Source: Salinimicrobium marinum (GTDB lineage Bacteria; Bacteroidota; Bacteroidia; Flavobacteriales; Flavobacteriaceae). From it: 64,000 nt of DNA. Shown here piece after piece: positions 28,749-38,517 of the stretch. The stretch is taken from positions 62,001 through 126,000 of the forward strand of contig NZ_BMXB01000009.1 in NCBI RefSeq assembly GCF_014651535.1, in the 5' to 3' direction. Positions within the stretch are counted from its first letter, which is position 1, and each line of letters starts with the position of its first letter. The position numbers and the translations under genes were made by a program. The notes under the pieces are model-generated. The model saw nothing but the letters and a program-made list of their open reading frames with translations, searched no databases and was not told the DNA's origin.

Positions 28749-29741
28749 ATGGCAATATTAAATTTTCAGAAGCCCGATAAAGTTATAATGATTGATTCAA
28801 CCGATTTCGAAGGGAAATTTGAATTTCGTCCTTTGGAACCCGGGTATGGATTGACCGTTGGTAACGCTTTAAGAAGAGTACTGTTATCTTCACTTGAAGG
28901 ATTCGCAATCACATCGGTACGTATCGAAGGGGTTGATCACGAATTTTCAACAATCCCTGGGGTTGTAGAGGATGTAACAGAAATAATTTTGAACCTGAAA
29001 CAGATCAGGTTCAAAAGGCAAATTGATGAAATAGACAACGAGGCCGTTACAATTTCTGTTACAGGAGAAGACCAGCTTACTGCCGGGCATTTTCAAAAAT
29101 TTATTTCGGGATTCCAGATCCTTAATCCAGAGTTGGTGATTTGCAACATGGATAAGAAGGTGAACCTGAACATGGAAGTTACTGTAGAAAAAGGTAGAGG
29201 GTATGTTCCTGCAGAAGAGAACAAGAAAGCCAATGCTCCATTAGGAACAATCTATACAGATTCTATTTACACTCCAATAAAGAATGTAAAGTACAGTATA
29301 GAAAACTACCGTGTTGAACAGAAAACAGACTATGAAAAACTGGTTTTTGAGATCAGTACAGATGGTTCTATTCATCCAAAAGATGCGCTTACTGAAGCGG
29401 CAAAAACTTTGATCCACCACTTTATGTTGTTCTCTGATGAACGCATTACGCTGGAGGCCGATGAGATTGCCCAAACAGAAACGTATGATGAGGAATCACT
29501 TCATATGCGCCAGTTGCTTAAAACCAAACTGGTAGATATGGATCTTTCTGTAAGAGCTTTGAACTGTTTAAAAGCAGCCGAAGTTGATACTCTTGGAGAC
29601 CTGGTATCCTACAACAAGAATGATTTGATGAAGTTCAGAAACTTTGGTAAGAAATCGTTAACCGAACTTGAAGAGTTGGTTAACAACAAAGGATTGAACT
29701 TTGGAATGGATCTTTCGAAATATAAACTTGATAAAGACTAG
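28749..29741 (+). CDS. rpoA: DNA-directed RNA polymerase subunit alpha
   Basis: 330 residues. N-terminal assembly domain ([23 protein letters not shown] near 32-54, with the dimer-forming residues) and, after a linker, a C-terminal DNA-binding domain with the helix-hairpin-helix [19 protein letters not shown] and [13 protein letters not shown]. Nothing unusual. Its stop codon is part of the first of two hairpins in front of rplQ. Confidence 0.97.
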   Translation: MAILNFQKPDKVIMIDSTDFEGKFEFRPLEPGYGLTVGNALRRVLLSSLEGFAITSVRIEGVDHEFSTIPGVVEDVTEIILNLKQIRFKRQIDEIDNEAVTISVTGEDQLTAGHFQKFISGFQILNPELVICNMDKKVNLNMEVTVEKGRGYVPAEENKKANAPLGTIYTDSIYTPIKNVKYSIENYRVEQKTDYEKLVFEISTDGSIHPKDALTEAAKTLIHHFMLFSDERITLEADEIAQTETYDEESLHMRQLLKTKLVDMDLSVRALNCLKAAEVDTLGDLVSYNKNDLMKFRNFGKKSLTELEELVNNKGLNFGMDLSKYKLDKD

Positions 29742-29825
29742 TTGCTTTTATTTAGCAAAAGTCAATATATCTTATATAATAACCATCATAGTTTGCTCCT
29801 CAAAAAGGGTAGTAGCAAGATGATG
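29736..29825 (+). promoter_or_regulatory. Double-hairpin element between rpoA and rplQ
   Basis: Hairpin A: GACT (29736-29739) plus TTGCT (29742-29746) pair with AGCAA (29754-29758) plus AGTC (29760-29763). Hairpin B: CATCAT (29784-29789) plus TTGCT (29793-29797) pair with AGCAA (29814-29818) plus ATGATG (29820-29825), ending 14 bases before the rplQ start. Both hairpins use the same TTGCT/AGCAA core, so the arms could swap partners. This looks like a leader for rplQ; there is no T run as in a terminator. Confidence 0.45.
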
Positions 29826-29839
29826 AAACAAAAAATGTC

Positions 29840-30334
29840 ATGAGACACGGAAAAAAAATAAATCACTTAGGAAGAAAAACAGCACACCGTTCGGCTATGT
29901 TAGCCAATATGGCCTGTTCCCTAATTGAACATAAACGTATTAATACAACTGTAGCAAAGGCGAAAGCCCTTAAACAGTTCGTAGAGCCTTTAGTGACTAA
30001 ATCTAAAGAGGATACTACTCACAACAGAAGAATCGTTTTCAGTAAACTGCGTGACAAAAATGCACTTTCTGAACTATTTCGTGAAGTAGCGCCCAAAGTA
30101 GGAGATCGTCCCGGAGGTTATACAAGAATCATTAAGCTTGGTAACCGTTTAGGAGATAATGCTGATATGGCACTTATTGAACTGGTAGATTACAACGAGA
30201 TCTACAACGTGAACAAGCCAGAGAAGAAAAAATCTACTCGTAGAGCTGGTAGAAAGAAAGCTACCGATACTGCACAGGCTGCTCCGGCACCTGAAGCTTC
30301 TGAAAAAAAATCAGATGAAGGTAAAGAAGAATAG
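29840..30334 (+). CDS. rplQ: 50S ribosomal protein L17 with C-terminal extension
   Basis: 164 residues. The L17 core ([20 protein letters not shown], then [15 protein letters not shown] and [20 protein letters not shown]) fills about 1-125; a Lys/Ala/Glu-rich low-complexity tail of about 40 residues ([18 protein letters not shown], then [10 protein letters not shown]) extends beyond the E. coli length. L17 lies near the tunnel exit. Last gene of the ribosomal cluster, followed by a terminator. Confidence 0.96.
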   Translation: MRHGKKINHLGRKTAHRSAMLANMACSLIEHKRINTTVAKAKALKQFVEPLVTKSKEDTTHNRRIVFSKLRDKNALSELFREVAPKVGDRPGGYTRIIKLGNRLGDNADMALIELVDYNEIYNVNKPEKKKSTRRAGRKKATDTAQAAPAPEASEKKSDEGKEE

Positions 30335-30358
30335 AAATGAAATTTTCTAGATATTTTA

Positions 30359-30393
30359 AAAAGGATAAGCATTTGTAGCTTATCCTTTTTTTT
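30359..30393 (+). terminator. Terminator at the end of the ribosomal protein cluster
   Basis: Perfect 12-base stem AAAAGGATAAGC (30359-30370) / GCTTATCCTTTT (30378-30389) with a 7-base loop and a following T run. It lies 25 bases after the rplQ stop. A strong Rho-independent terminator that ends the long transcript. Confidence 0.93.
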
Positions 30394-30476
30394 ATATCAT
30401 TTTTTTAAGTTGTTTTGTATCTGGGAAGGTCAAAAACCCAGGAGTTTAAAATAGAATAATTCGGTATAATAATCAT

Positions 30477-31589
30477 ATGAAGTATCAAACCAGAAAAAAA
30501 GCAATTGTCCTGTTGGCAGATGGAACTATCTTTCATGGGAGAGCTGTGGGCGACAAAGAAGGTAAAGCCTTTGGAGAAGTATGTTTTAACACGGGAATGA
30601 CCGGCTATCAGGAGATCTTTACAGATCCTTCCTACTTTGGCCAGCTCATGGTGACCACCAATGCACATATTGGAAATTATGGCACCAACGAAAATGAAGA
30701 GGAAGCAGATACTGCCCAGATTTCCGGGCTAATTTGTAAAAACTTCAGTTACTATCATTCTAGGCCTGGTGCCGATATGTCTTTGCAGGATTTCCTGGGA
30801 AAAAGTAACCTGTTTGCCATTTCGGATGTAGATACCAGGGCACTGGTTACCTATATTCGTGAAAATGGAGCTATGAATGCTGTGATCACCACAGAGGTTG
30901 ATAATATTGAACAACTGAAAAGAGAACTTGCAGAAGTTCCTGACATGGATGGACTGGAACTGGCTTCTAAAGTTTCTACCAAAGAACCTTATTTCTTCGG
31001 AAGTGAAGAAGCTGATTATAAAGTGGCCGTTCTGGATGTTGGAGTGAAAAGAAATATCCTGAAGCACCTGGCAAAAAGGAACGTATACTGCAAGGTTTTT
31101 CCATACAATACCTCTTATCAGGAAATGAAGGAGTGGAACCCTCATGGTTATCTTCTATCTAACGGGCCTGGAGACCCTGCGCCACTAGTAAATGCCATTC
31201 AATTAGCTAAAGATATAATGGAAGAGGATAAACCTCTCTTCGGAATATGTTTAGGACATCAGATCATTGCTTTGGCTAACGGAATTTCAACCTACAAAAT
31301 GCACCACGGGCATAGGGGAATCAACCATCCAATCCTGAACCTGGAAACCGGAAAAGGAGAAATAACTTCCCAAAACCACGGGTTTTCTGTTAACAAAGAA
31401 GAGACAGAATCTCATCCTGAAGTAAGTATCACGCACACGCACCTGAATGATCATACAGTTGCAGGAATAAGGATGAAGAATAAAAATTGCTTTTCAGTGC
31501 AGTATCACCCAGAGGCGAGTCCGGGGCCTAATGATGCTCATTATTTATTTGATGAGTTCATTCATAATCTTATCAAAGAAAAAGCATAA
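30477..31589 (+). CDS. carA: Carbamoyl-phosphate synthase small (glutaminase) subunit
   Basis: 370 residues. The N-terminal CarA domain (AIVLLADGTIFHGRAVGDKEG, FNTGMTGYQEIFTDPSYFGQ) is followed by a class-I glutamine amidotransferase domain: LSNGPGDP, the nucleophile elbow FGICLGHQ (Cys) and the QYHPEASPGP segment with the catalytic His and Glu. It supplies ammonia to CarB for carbamoyl phosphate, the precursor of pyrimidines and arginine. carB is not in the window. The gene stands between two terminators and is probably transcribed alone. Confidence 0.96.
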   Translation: MKYQTRKKAIVLLADGTIFHGRAVGDKEGKAFGEVCFNTGMTGYQEIFTDPSYFGQLMVTTNAHIGNYGTNENEEEADTAQISGLICKNFSYYHSRPGADMSLQDFLGKSNLFAISDVDTRALVTYIRENGAMNAVITTEVDNIEQLKRELAEVPDMDGLELASKVSTKEPYFFGSEEADYKVAVLDVGVKRNILKHLAKRNVYCKVFPYNTSYQEMKEWNPHGYLLSNGPGDPAPLVNAIQLAKDIMEEDKPLFGICLGHQIIALANGISTYKMHHGHRGINHPILNLETGKGEITSQNHGFSVNKEETESHPEVSITHTHLNDHTVAGIRMKNKNCFSVQYHPEASPGPNDAHYLFDEFIHNLIKEKA

Positions 31590-31596
31590 GAAGTGT

Positions 31597-31629
31597 AAAA
31601 AGCCTAAAATGAGAAATTTAGGCTTTTTT
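31597..31629 (+). terminator. Terminator after carA
   Basis: AAAAAGCCTAAA (31597-31608) pairs with TTTAGGCTTTTT (31617-31628) around an 8-base loop, and a T run follows. It starts 7 bases after the carA stop. Confidence 0.92.
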
Positions 31630-31677
31630 CTTTTTAATCTGTGTAAATCTATTAGTTTAGCGGGCTAAATTACTAGT

Positions 31678-32214
31678 GTGAAAAACCTACTACTACTTTT
31701 AGTATTTTTACTTTCTTTTTCTATTAGCGCACAACATAATCCTGGAAAGACACAAAACCAGTTTTCTGTGTCTTTTTTACTTCCGGGGCTGGAATATGAA
31801 ACAGTTCTTTCTGATAAAACCACCATTGATTTTAGAGTTGGGACCGGTTTTACCTTTGCTATGGGAAAATCAATCGGGACGCAATTCGGAATTTACCCCA
31901 ATTTTCATACCCAGTATCGTTATTATTACAACTTTGAAAAACGTGCTGACAAAGGAAAAAATACCAGTAACAACAGTGGAAATTATTTTGCGCTTAATGG
32001 TGGCTTATATGGGGGGAAGCCTCTTATAGGTGAAATTGAATACAATATGAATTACGGTGCAGAAATTGGACCGGTTTGGGGGATACAGAGGGTCTATAAA
32101 AGTGGGTTTAAATTAGATCTGCATCTGGGGCTTGGCTACTCCTTCAACGACCTTGGAAATTCAGGGTTTTCTTCGTTAATAAGCTTCAGGTTAGGATGGC
32201 TCCTCTTCAATTAG
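31678..32214 (+). CDS. Small outer-membrane beta-barrel-like protein
   Basis: 178 residues read from a GTG codon; no ATG precedes the signal peptide (cut near SFSISAQ). The mature part consists of alternating hydrophobic/polar strands rich in Gly, Tyr and Phe (YETVLSDKTTIDFRVGTGFTF, LDLHLGLGYSFNDLGNSG) and ends in a strand, GWLLFN, as in small porin-like barrels. I cannot assign a family or function. The gene is followed by, and slightly overlaps, the remains of another secreted-protein gene. Confidence 0.55.
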   Translation: MKNLLLLLVFLLSFSISAQHNPGKTQNQFSVSFLLPGLEYETVLSDKTTIDFRVGTGFTFAMGKSIGTQFGIYPNFHTQYRYYYNFEKRADKGKNTSNNSGNYFALNGGLYGGKPLIGEIEYNMNYGAEIGPVWGIQRVYKSGFKLDLHLGLGYSFNDLGNSGFSSLISFRLGWLLFN

Positions 32215-32887
32215 GAGCTTTTCTGCTCTTTTTTATCGCCGGATTCCCGCAGGTATATGCGCTGAGAAATCCTGTTCTCAATGCAGGTTTTGATAATTAA
32301 CATCAAACTCAATTTGATAATCATTACTTCGGAAAATTAATTGCCGGAGTTCAACTTTACCATTGGAAGTTCCTTGCTCCGGAATTGGGTGTGGAAACCT
32401 ATTATGGAAGCATTCGGGATCACGATATTTACTGGATGCTAAAACCCGGTGGATTTGGGTCGGTTTTCAAACGCCTTGTTTAAGAGTGCTTTTTTGCGGT
32501 GGTTTATACGCTAATAACCAAAATCAAAATAGGAAAGGAAGATGCTTTTATTTCATTTAGTCCAACATATCATAACGGAAAATTAAGTGCAAGAGGTTGG
32601 TGTTATATTTATAATACAGGAAACGAAACTTATGGATTTACGGAAAGGCAAAGAAATCTGCTGGGATTTCCTTTTGGAATTTTTCACTGGGATTTGAAGG
32701 TTTTCAGTTCAAACTGAGAAGTACTGGTTCCCCCTTATTTTTTAATTATACACGCATGGATACCAGAGAAGCTTTTCGGCAAATGGAATTTTCAGATGAT
32801 TAGGTGCAGGTTTTCAATGGGCCATAGCAATACTATAGGATTCGGGGTGAGGTTCTATTTAAATTCTTTTCCTCCCGCAAACGATTA
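32196..32887 (+). pseudogene. Decayed gene for a secreted beta-rich protein
   Basis: Starting at an ATG inside the end of the previous gene, a signal-peptide-like sequence (MAPLQLGAFLLFFIAGFPQV) opens a frame that is broken by stops at 32298-32300 and 32481-32483. Protein-like sequence continues past each stop (HQTQFDNHYFGKLIAGVQLY; then IGKEDAFISFSPTYHNGK). After about 32690 the coding sense jumps to other frames (FQFKLRSTGSPLFFNY; later TIGFGVRFYLNSF). At least two stops and two frameshifts make this a pseudogene of a barrel-like protein, possibly a duplicate of its upstream neighbour. The rest of the 778-base gap before eno holds the eno leader. Confidence 0.65.
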
Positions 32888-32977
32888 AGTGAATTTTTGC
32901 TAATAAATGCCTTAAAACACCTGCTTTTCCTCGTTTTTTTCGCCTTGTATTCGTATATTGCTATTCGTATAATTTAA

Positions 32978-34285
<1,308 letters not shown>

Positions 34286-34304
34286 ATTGTAATATCTTAA
34301 ACGG

Positions 34305-34340
34305 AATCCCCTATTGAAAATGTTCTTTAGGGGATTTTTT
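34305..34340 (+). terminator. Terminator after eno
   Basis: AATCCCCTA (34305-34313) pairs with TAGGGGATT (34328-34336); a T run follows. It begins 20 bases after the eno stop. Confidence 0.9.
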
Positions 34341-34469
34341 ATTTTAAATGGTATTTTATTGTGAAAATGTCTTGATTCAACCAAAGGAATCCTTCTGTTA
34401 ACGGGAAATTAAGGGAGAATTTCGTAAATTAGCAATCCGATAAAATATTCACGAAAAGTTATATAAAAT

Positions 34470-35750
34470 ATGTCAAAAGTAGCTACTATAGAGATAGATG
34501 GGAAAAAATATGAATTTCCCGTTGTTGTTGGAACCGAAAATGAACTGGCCATTGATATTAAGCAATTAAGAGGTCAAACGGGTGCTATTACCCTGGACCC
34601 AGGGTATAAAAATACCGGAGCATGTGAAAGTGCGATCACCTTCCTTGATGGAGAAAAAGGTATTCTAAGGTACAGAGGATACTCCATAGAAGAACTGGCA
34701 GAAAAAGCCGATTTCCTTGAAGTATGTTACCTGCTTATCTTTGGGGAGCTTCCAAATAAATCTCAGCTGCAAAAATTCAATACAGATATTCTTGACCAAA
34801 GCATTGTAAATGAAGATATGAAAACCGTGCTCAATGGTTTTCCTGAATCTGCGCATCCAATGGGTGTTCTGTCATCTTTAACAAGTGCTTTGACTGCCTT
34901 CAACCCAAAATCTGTTAATGTAGAGTCTGAAGAGGATATGTACCGTGCTATTGTTAAGATCCTTGCTAAATTCCCTGTGCTTGCGGCATGGACACTTCGT
35001 CAAAAGAAAAGCCAGGCGCTCTACAATAAAGATATGAATATTGGCTATGTGGAGAGTCTTCTTAAAATGATGTTCCAGGAAGGAAAAACGTATAAGCTGA
35101 ACAAAAAAGTTGTAAATGCACTGGATAAATTATTGATCCTGCATGCAGACCATGAACAAAACTGTTCTACCTCCACGGTAAGAATTGTAGGTTCTTCTCA
35201 CGCCGGACTTTTTGCTTCTATCTCTGCAGGGGTTTCTGCTCTGTGGGGGCCACTTCACGGAGGTGCAAACCAGGCAGTGATCGAGATGCTGGAGGAAATT
35301 AAAGCCGATGGTGGTGATACTTCAAAATTTATTGCAAAAGCAAAAGATAAAGATGATCCTTTCAGATTAATGGGCTTTGGACACAGGGTTTATAAAAACT
35401 TTGATCCACGTGCTAAGATCATCAAGAAAGCAGCCGATGAAGTTCTTGAACAGCTAGGTGTTGAAGATCCAATTCTTGAAATTGCAAAAGGACTTGAAAA
35501 AGCCGCTCTTGAAGATGAATACTTCATTGAAAGAAAACTTTATCCAAACGTAGATTTTTATTCCGGTATTATTTATCGTGCAATGGGAATCCCTACTGAA
35601 ATGTTTACTGTAATGTTTGCAGTGGGACGTTTACCGGGATGGATCGCACAATGGAGGGAAATGCGCCTGCGCAAAGAACCAATTGGACGTCCAAGACAGG
35701 TTTACATTGGTGAAAACCATAGAAAATTCAAGGAAATCGAGAATAGATAA
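34470..35750 (+). CDS. gltA: Citrate synthase (type II)
   Basis: 426 residues. N-terminal small domain (DPGYKNTGACESAITFLDGE, RYRGYSIEELAE) as in type-II hexameric enzymes. The catalytic His-His-Asp triad is present in WGPLHGGANQAVIEML, GFGHRVYKNFDPRAKI and YPNVDFYSGI. It condenses oxaloacetate and acetyl-CoA to citrate at the start of the TCA cycle. It is bracketed by terminators, so it is a single-gene unit. Confidence 0.97.
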   Translation: MSKVATIEIDGKKYEFPVVVGTENELAIDIKQLRGQTGAITLDPGYKNTGACESAITFLDGEKGILRYRGYSIEELAEKADFLEVCYLLIFGELPNKSQLQKFNTDILDQSIVNEDMKTVLNGFPESAHPMGVLSSLTSALTAFNPKSVNVESEEDMYRAIVKILAKFPVLAAWTLRQKKSQALYNKDMNIGYVESLLKMMFQEGKTYKLNKKVVNALDKLLILHADHEQNCSTSTVRIVGSSHAGLFASISAGVSALWGPLHGGANQAVIEMLEEIKADGGDTSKFIAKAKDKDDPFRLMGFGHRVYKNFDPRAKIIKKAADEVLEQLGVEDPILEIAKGLEKAALEDEYFIERKLYPNVDFYSGIIYRAMGIPTEMFTVMFAVGRLPGWIAQWREMRLRKEPIGRPRQVYIGENHRKFKEIENR

Positions 35751-35771
35751 ATAATTCTTTTTAACCTCATT

Positions 35772-35803
35772 AAAAGCTTCATACATCCTATGAAGCTTTT
35801 TTT
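35772..35803 (+). terminator. Terminator after gltA
   Basis: AAAAGCTTCATA (35772-35783) pairs with TATGAAGCTTTT (35789-35800) around a 5-base loop, and T bases follow. The -7 element of the next gene begins at the end of the T run. Confidence 0.92.
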
Positions 35804-35810
35804 ATATTTG
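35803..35810 (+). promoter_or_regulatory. -7 promoter element of the DDAH-like/ctlX pair
   Basis: TATATTTG matches TAnnTTTG exactly, 17 bases before the start at 35828. No TTTG is found at the expected -33 position, which is occupied by the arm of the gltA terminator. Confidence 0.5.
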
Positions 35811-35827
35811 CAAAAATTTAGACTGCT

Positions 35828-36739
35828 ATGAAGCTTAATGTGAAAAATGAAACTTCCCGGCTTAGGGCTGTGGTTCTTGGTACTGCAGAAAGTACAGGAG
35901 GGATCCCAGATCTTTCGGAAGCTTACGATCCTAAATCCAGGGAACATATAATTGCCGGGACCTATCCCAAAGAGGAGGACATGATTACCGAAATTGAGGC
36001 AGTTGGCAAGGTTTTGGAGAAGTATGGGGTGAAGGTTTTTCGGCCTAAGGTGCTTGAAGATTATAACCAGATTTTTACTCGTGACATAGCCTTTGTGATT
36101 GAAGATAAGTTTATAAAAGCCAATATTCTGCCAGACAGGGAGAAAGAGATAGAAGCCATACGACATGTAATAGACCAGATCCCGGCAGAAAATGTCATCA
36201 CTCTTCCCGAAGAAGCACATGCCGAAGGAGGGGATGTTATGGTGCATAACGATCATATCTTCATTGGGACTTACTACGGCGAGGATTATCCAGAATATGT
36301 TACGGCCCGCACGAATTTAAAAGCAGTAGAAGCAATTACAGCTTTATTTCCACACAAAACCGTAAAGACTTTTGATCTTCGGAAATCTAATACAGAGCCA
36401 CGCGACAATGCCCTGCATCTGGATTGTTGTTTTCAGCCGGTAGGTAAAGACAAAGCCATTATTTATAAAGGCGGATTTCTGGACGAAAAAGAGTATCAAT
36501 GGCTGGTAGATCACTTCGGAAAACAAAACATTTTTGAGATAGAGCGGGAAGAAATGTATAACATGTATTCTAATGTTTTTTCTATTTCTGAAGAAGTGGT
36601 CATATCTGAAAAGAAGTTTGTAAGGCTGAATAACTGGTTAAGAGAAAACGGTATTACGGTAGAGGAAGTTCCTTACGCCGAAATTGCCAAACAGGAAGGT
36701 TTGTTGAGGTGCTCAACGCTGCCTTTAATAAGAGATTGA
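35828..36739 (+). CDS. Arginine deiminase/DDAH-family hydrolase
   Basis: 303 residues. The guanidino-group-modifying (GME) fold is recognised from its catalytic elements: EAHAEGGDVMV (acidic residues that hold the guanidinium group), NALHLDCCFQPV with the general-base His197, and the C-terminal LLRCSTLPLIRD with nucleophile Cys295. Such enzymes hydrolyse arginine, methylated arginines or related compounds to citrulline, or transfer amidino groups. The substrate cannot be fixed from sequence. ctlX starts 11 bases downstream, suggesting a shared role in arginine/citrulline use. Confidence 0.85.
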   Translation: MKLNVKNETSRLRAVVLGTAESTGGIPDLSEAYDPKSREHIIAGTYPKEEDMITEIEAVGKVLEKYGVKVFRPKVLEDYNQIFTRDIAFVIEDKFIKANILPDREKEIEAIRHVIDQIPAENVITLPEEAHAEGGDVMVHNDHIFIGTYYGEDYPEYVTARTNLKAVEAITALFPHKTVKTFDLRKSNTEPRDNALHLDCCFQPVGKDKAIIYKGGFLDEKEYQWLVDHFGKQNIFEIEREEMYNMYSNVFSISEEVVISEKKFVRLNNWLRENGITVEEVPYAEIAKQEGLLRCSTLPLIRD

Positions 36740-36750
36740 AAAAGAAATAC

Positions 36751-37686
36751 ATGAAACAAATTACAGATACAATATTAATGGTGCGCCCCGTGGCTTTCAG
36801 AATGAATGAGCAAACCGCGGTCAACAACTTTTTTCAGGAAGGCTTACAGCTGGAAAATGAGCAGATCAACCTGAAGGCTCAGGAAGAATTTGATGCCTTT
36901 GTAGAAAAGTTGAGGGCTGTTGGTGTGTATGTGATTGTCGTGGATGATGATAAAAGCCTGGACACACCAGATTCCATTTTTCCAAATAACTGGGTTTCTT
37001 TCCACGAAGATGCCACAGCGGCTATTTACCCTATTTTCGCCGAAAACCGAAGAAGGGAACGTCGGGCTGAGATCTTTGAGAAGATAGAAGAGGAGGGCTT
37101 TCATATTGAAAATGTGATTGATTATACAGATGCCGAAGAGGAAGAAGTTTTTCTGGAATCAACAGGAAGTCTGTTGCTGGACCGGGTAAATGAAAAAGCT
37201 TATTGTGCCTTGTCTGCCCGTGCAGATGAAGAGCTGCTTATTGAGTTCTGTGAAGATTTTCATTTTATTCCGGTAATTTTTACCGCTTACCAGGATGTGG
37301 ATGGAAAAAGGTTACCTGTATATCATACCAACGTGATGATGTGCTTGGCAGAGAATTTTGCGGTTATTTGTCTTGCCAGTATTGATGATCCCAAAGAACG
37401 AAAAAATGTATTGAAACATTTAAAACAAGACGGGAAAGAAATTATCGAAATTACCGAAACCCAGCTACATCATTATGCAGGGAACATGCTGCAGGTGCAG
37501 GGAGGAAATGGAAAAAAATATCTTGTGATGAGTGAAGATGCCCGCCAGAGTTTAACTTCGGCGCAAATAGCTTCCATTGAAAAACATTGCGAAATATTGA
37601 GCAGTGATCTCGAAACCATTGAAACCTGTGGCGGAGGTAGTGCCAGATGTATGATGGCAGAGGTTTTTCTTCCAAAGAAGAAATAG
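36751..37686 (+). CDS. ctlX: Citrulline utilization hydrolase CtlX-type
   Basis: 311 residues from the ATG at 36751 (MKQITDTILMVRPVAFRMNE, a typical start); a longer frame overlapping the upstream gene is unlikely. A second GME-fold enzyme: SIFPNNWVSFH near residue 75, VYHTNVMMCL with His192, and GGGSARCMMAEVF with nucleophile Cys300. CtlX is implicated in citrulline catabolism. Co-transcribed with the DDAH-like gene. Confidence 0.85.
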   Translation: MKQITDTILMVRPVAFRMNEQTAVNNFFQEGLQLENEQINLKAQEEFDAFVEKLRAVGVYVIVVDDDKSLDTPDSIFPNNWVSFHEDATAAIYPIFAENRRRERRAEIFEKIEEEGFHIENVIDYTDAEEEEVFLESTGSLLLDRVNEKAYCALSARADEELLIEFCEDFHFIPVIFTAYQDVDGKRLPVYHTNVMMCLAENFAVICLASIDDPKERKNVLKHLKQDGKEIIEITETQLHHYAGNMLQVQGGNGKKYLVMSEDARQSLTSAQIASIEKHCEILSSDLETIETCGGGSARCMMAEVFLPKKK

Positions 37687-37708
37687 TTTCAAATTTTCGA
37701 AAATAATC

Positions 37709-37739
37709 AAAAGCCCTCTTCAAAAAAGCGGGCTTTTTC
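37709..37739. terminator. Terminator between ctlX and the CpcT-like gene
   Basis: AAAAGCCC (37709-37716) pairs with GGGCTTTT (37730-37737) with T bases on one side and A-rich sequence on the other. The two genes converge here, and the stem touches the stop codon of the minus-strand gene, so it may serve both. Confidence 0.85.
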
Positions 37740-38344
37740 TATGGTATTTTTTTCAGGTGATAGCCTTCTTCAAGCTTTCCCCAAACCTGCTGTTCTTCCA
37801 CATTGTATCCACGGCCCCAGCTAATTAATTTATCTTCAGAAATTATAAGTTGCACGGTAGAATAGTGGGAGCTGGTGGATAGGGATATACATTCCTTTCC
37901 CCTGGTCTCTCCCAGAAATTTATCATCTTTTTTCCGGAAATAGATGGTACAGCCCGGCATAGGAATCAGATCTTCCGGTGAGAGAGAATCAAAAATTTCC
38001 GAAGCTTTCCAGCCACCGTGGTATTCCTTTGGGTTGTCAATTTCGAAAGACTCCATGATCAATCCTTCTTCTTCATCCCTATCAATTCGGTAGATCTTCT
38101 GCGTGTAAGGATTTTCGACCGAGTTACTCAGTGCCTGCTCTGCATAAACCCAATAGTCCTCACTCTCCTCCCATATTGGAACAATGTTAATCGTGATATC
38201 ATAGTAAGTGCTGTCCTGTTGCGACTGCTCTTTAGAATTAAAGGTTCCCTGGAAATAACCATGCAGTTCTTCCTCCTCAGATTCCTGATGAGAGGTGCAG
38301 GCAGAAATGGATAAAAGTAACAGTAGTGGGTATAAATAGTTCAC
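37739..38344 (-). CDS. CpcT/CpeT-family lipoprotein
   Basis: 201 residues from a GTG start; lipoprotein signal with Cys16 (LSISACTS). The mature part has the family pattern in order: GYFQGTFNSKEQSQQDSTYY, VPIWEESEDYWVYAEQAL, NPYTQKIYRID, GGWKASEIFDSLSPEDLIPM, GCTIYFRKKDDKFLGETRG and GRGYNVEEQQVWGKLEEGYH. CpcT and CpeT attach bilin chromophores to phycobiliproteins in cyanobacteria, but no phycobiliprotein is expected here, so this homologue must do something else at the envelope. Confidence 0.8.
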   Translation of the reverse strand: MNYLYPLLLLLSISACTSHQESEEEELHGYFQGTFNSKEQSQQDSTYYDITINIVPIWEESEDYWVYAEQALSNSVENPYTQKIYRIDRDEEEGLIMESFEIDNPKEYHGGWKASEIFDSLSPEDLIPMPGCTIYFRKKDDKFLGETRGKECISLSTSSHYSTVQLIISEDKLISWGRGYNVEEQQVWGKLEEGYHLKKIP

Positions 38345-38426
38345 TAAAATGTCAAAAACGTTTTACATTTTGCTGAGTAGGGATGCTAAAATAGATAAAT
38401 AAAAATGTATTTGTAGGAAAACACTT

Positions 38427-38434
38427 CAAATTTA
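38427..38434 (-). promoter_or_regulatory. -7 promoter element of the CpcT-like gene
   Basis: Minus-strand TAAATTTG, an exact TAnnTTTG match, about 80 bases before the GTG start. A TTTT (38458-38455) stands 20 bases further upstream at the -33 position. It lies in the 173-base gap between this gene and the next minus-strand gene. Confidence 0.45.
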
Positions 38435-38517
38435 ACACCTTTCGGGGATTAGTTAAAAGCATGTCTACTGCTTAAAACCCGTGAGGTAGAGGGAATAGCA
38501 GTAAATTGATTCTGATG

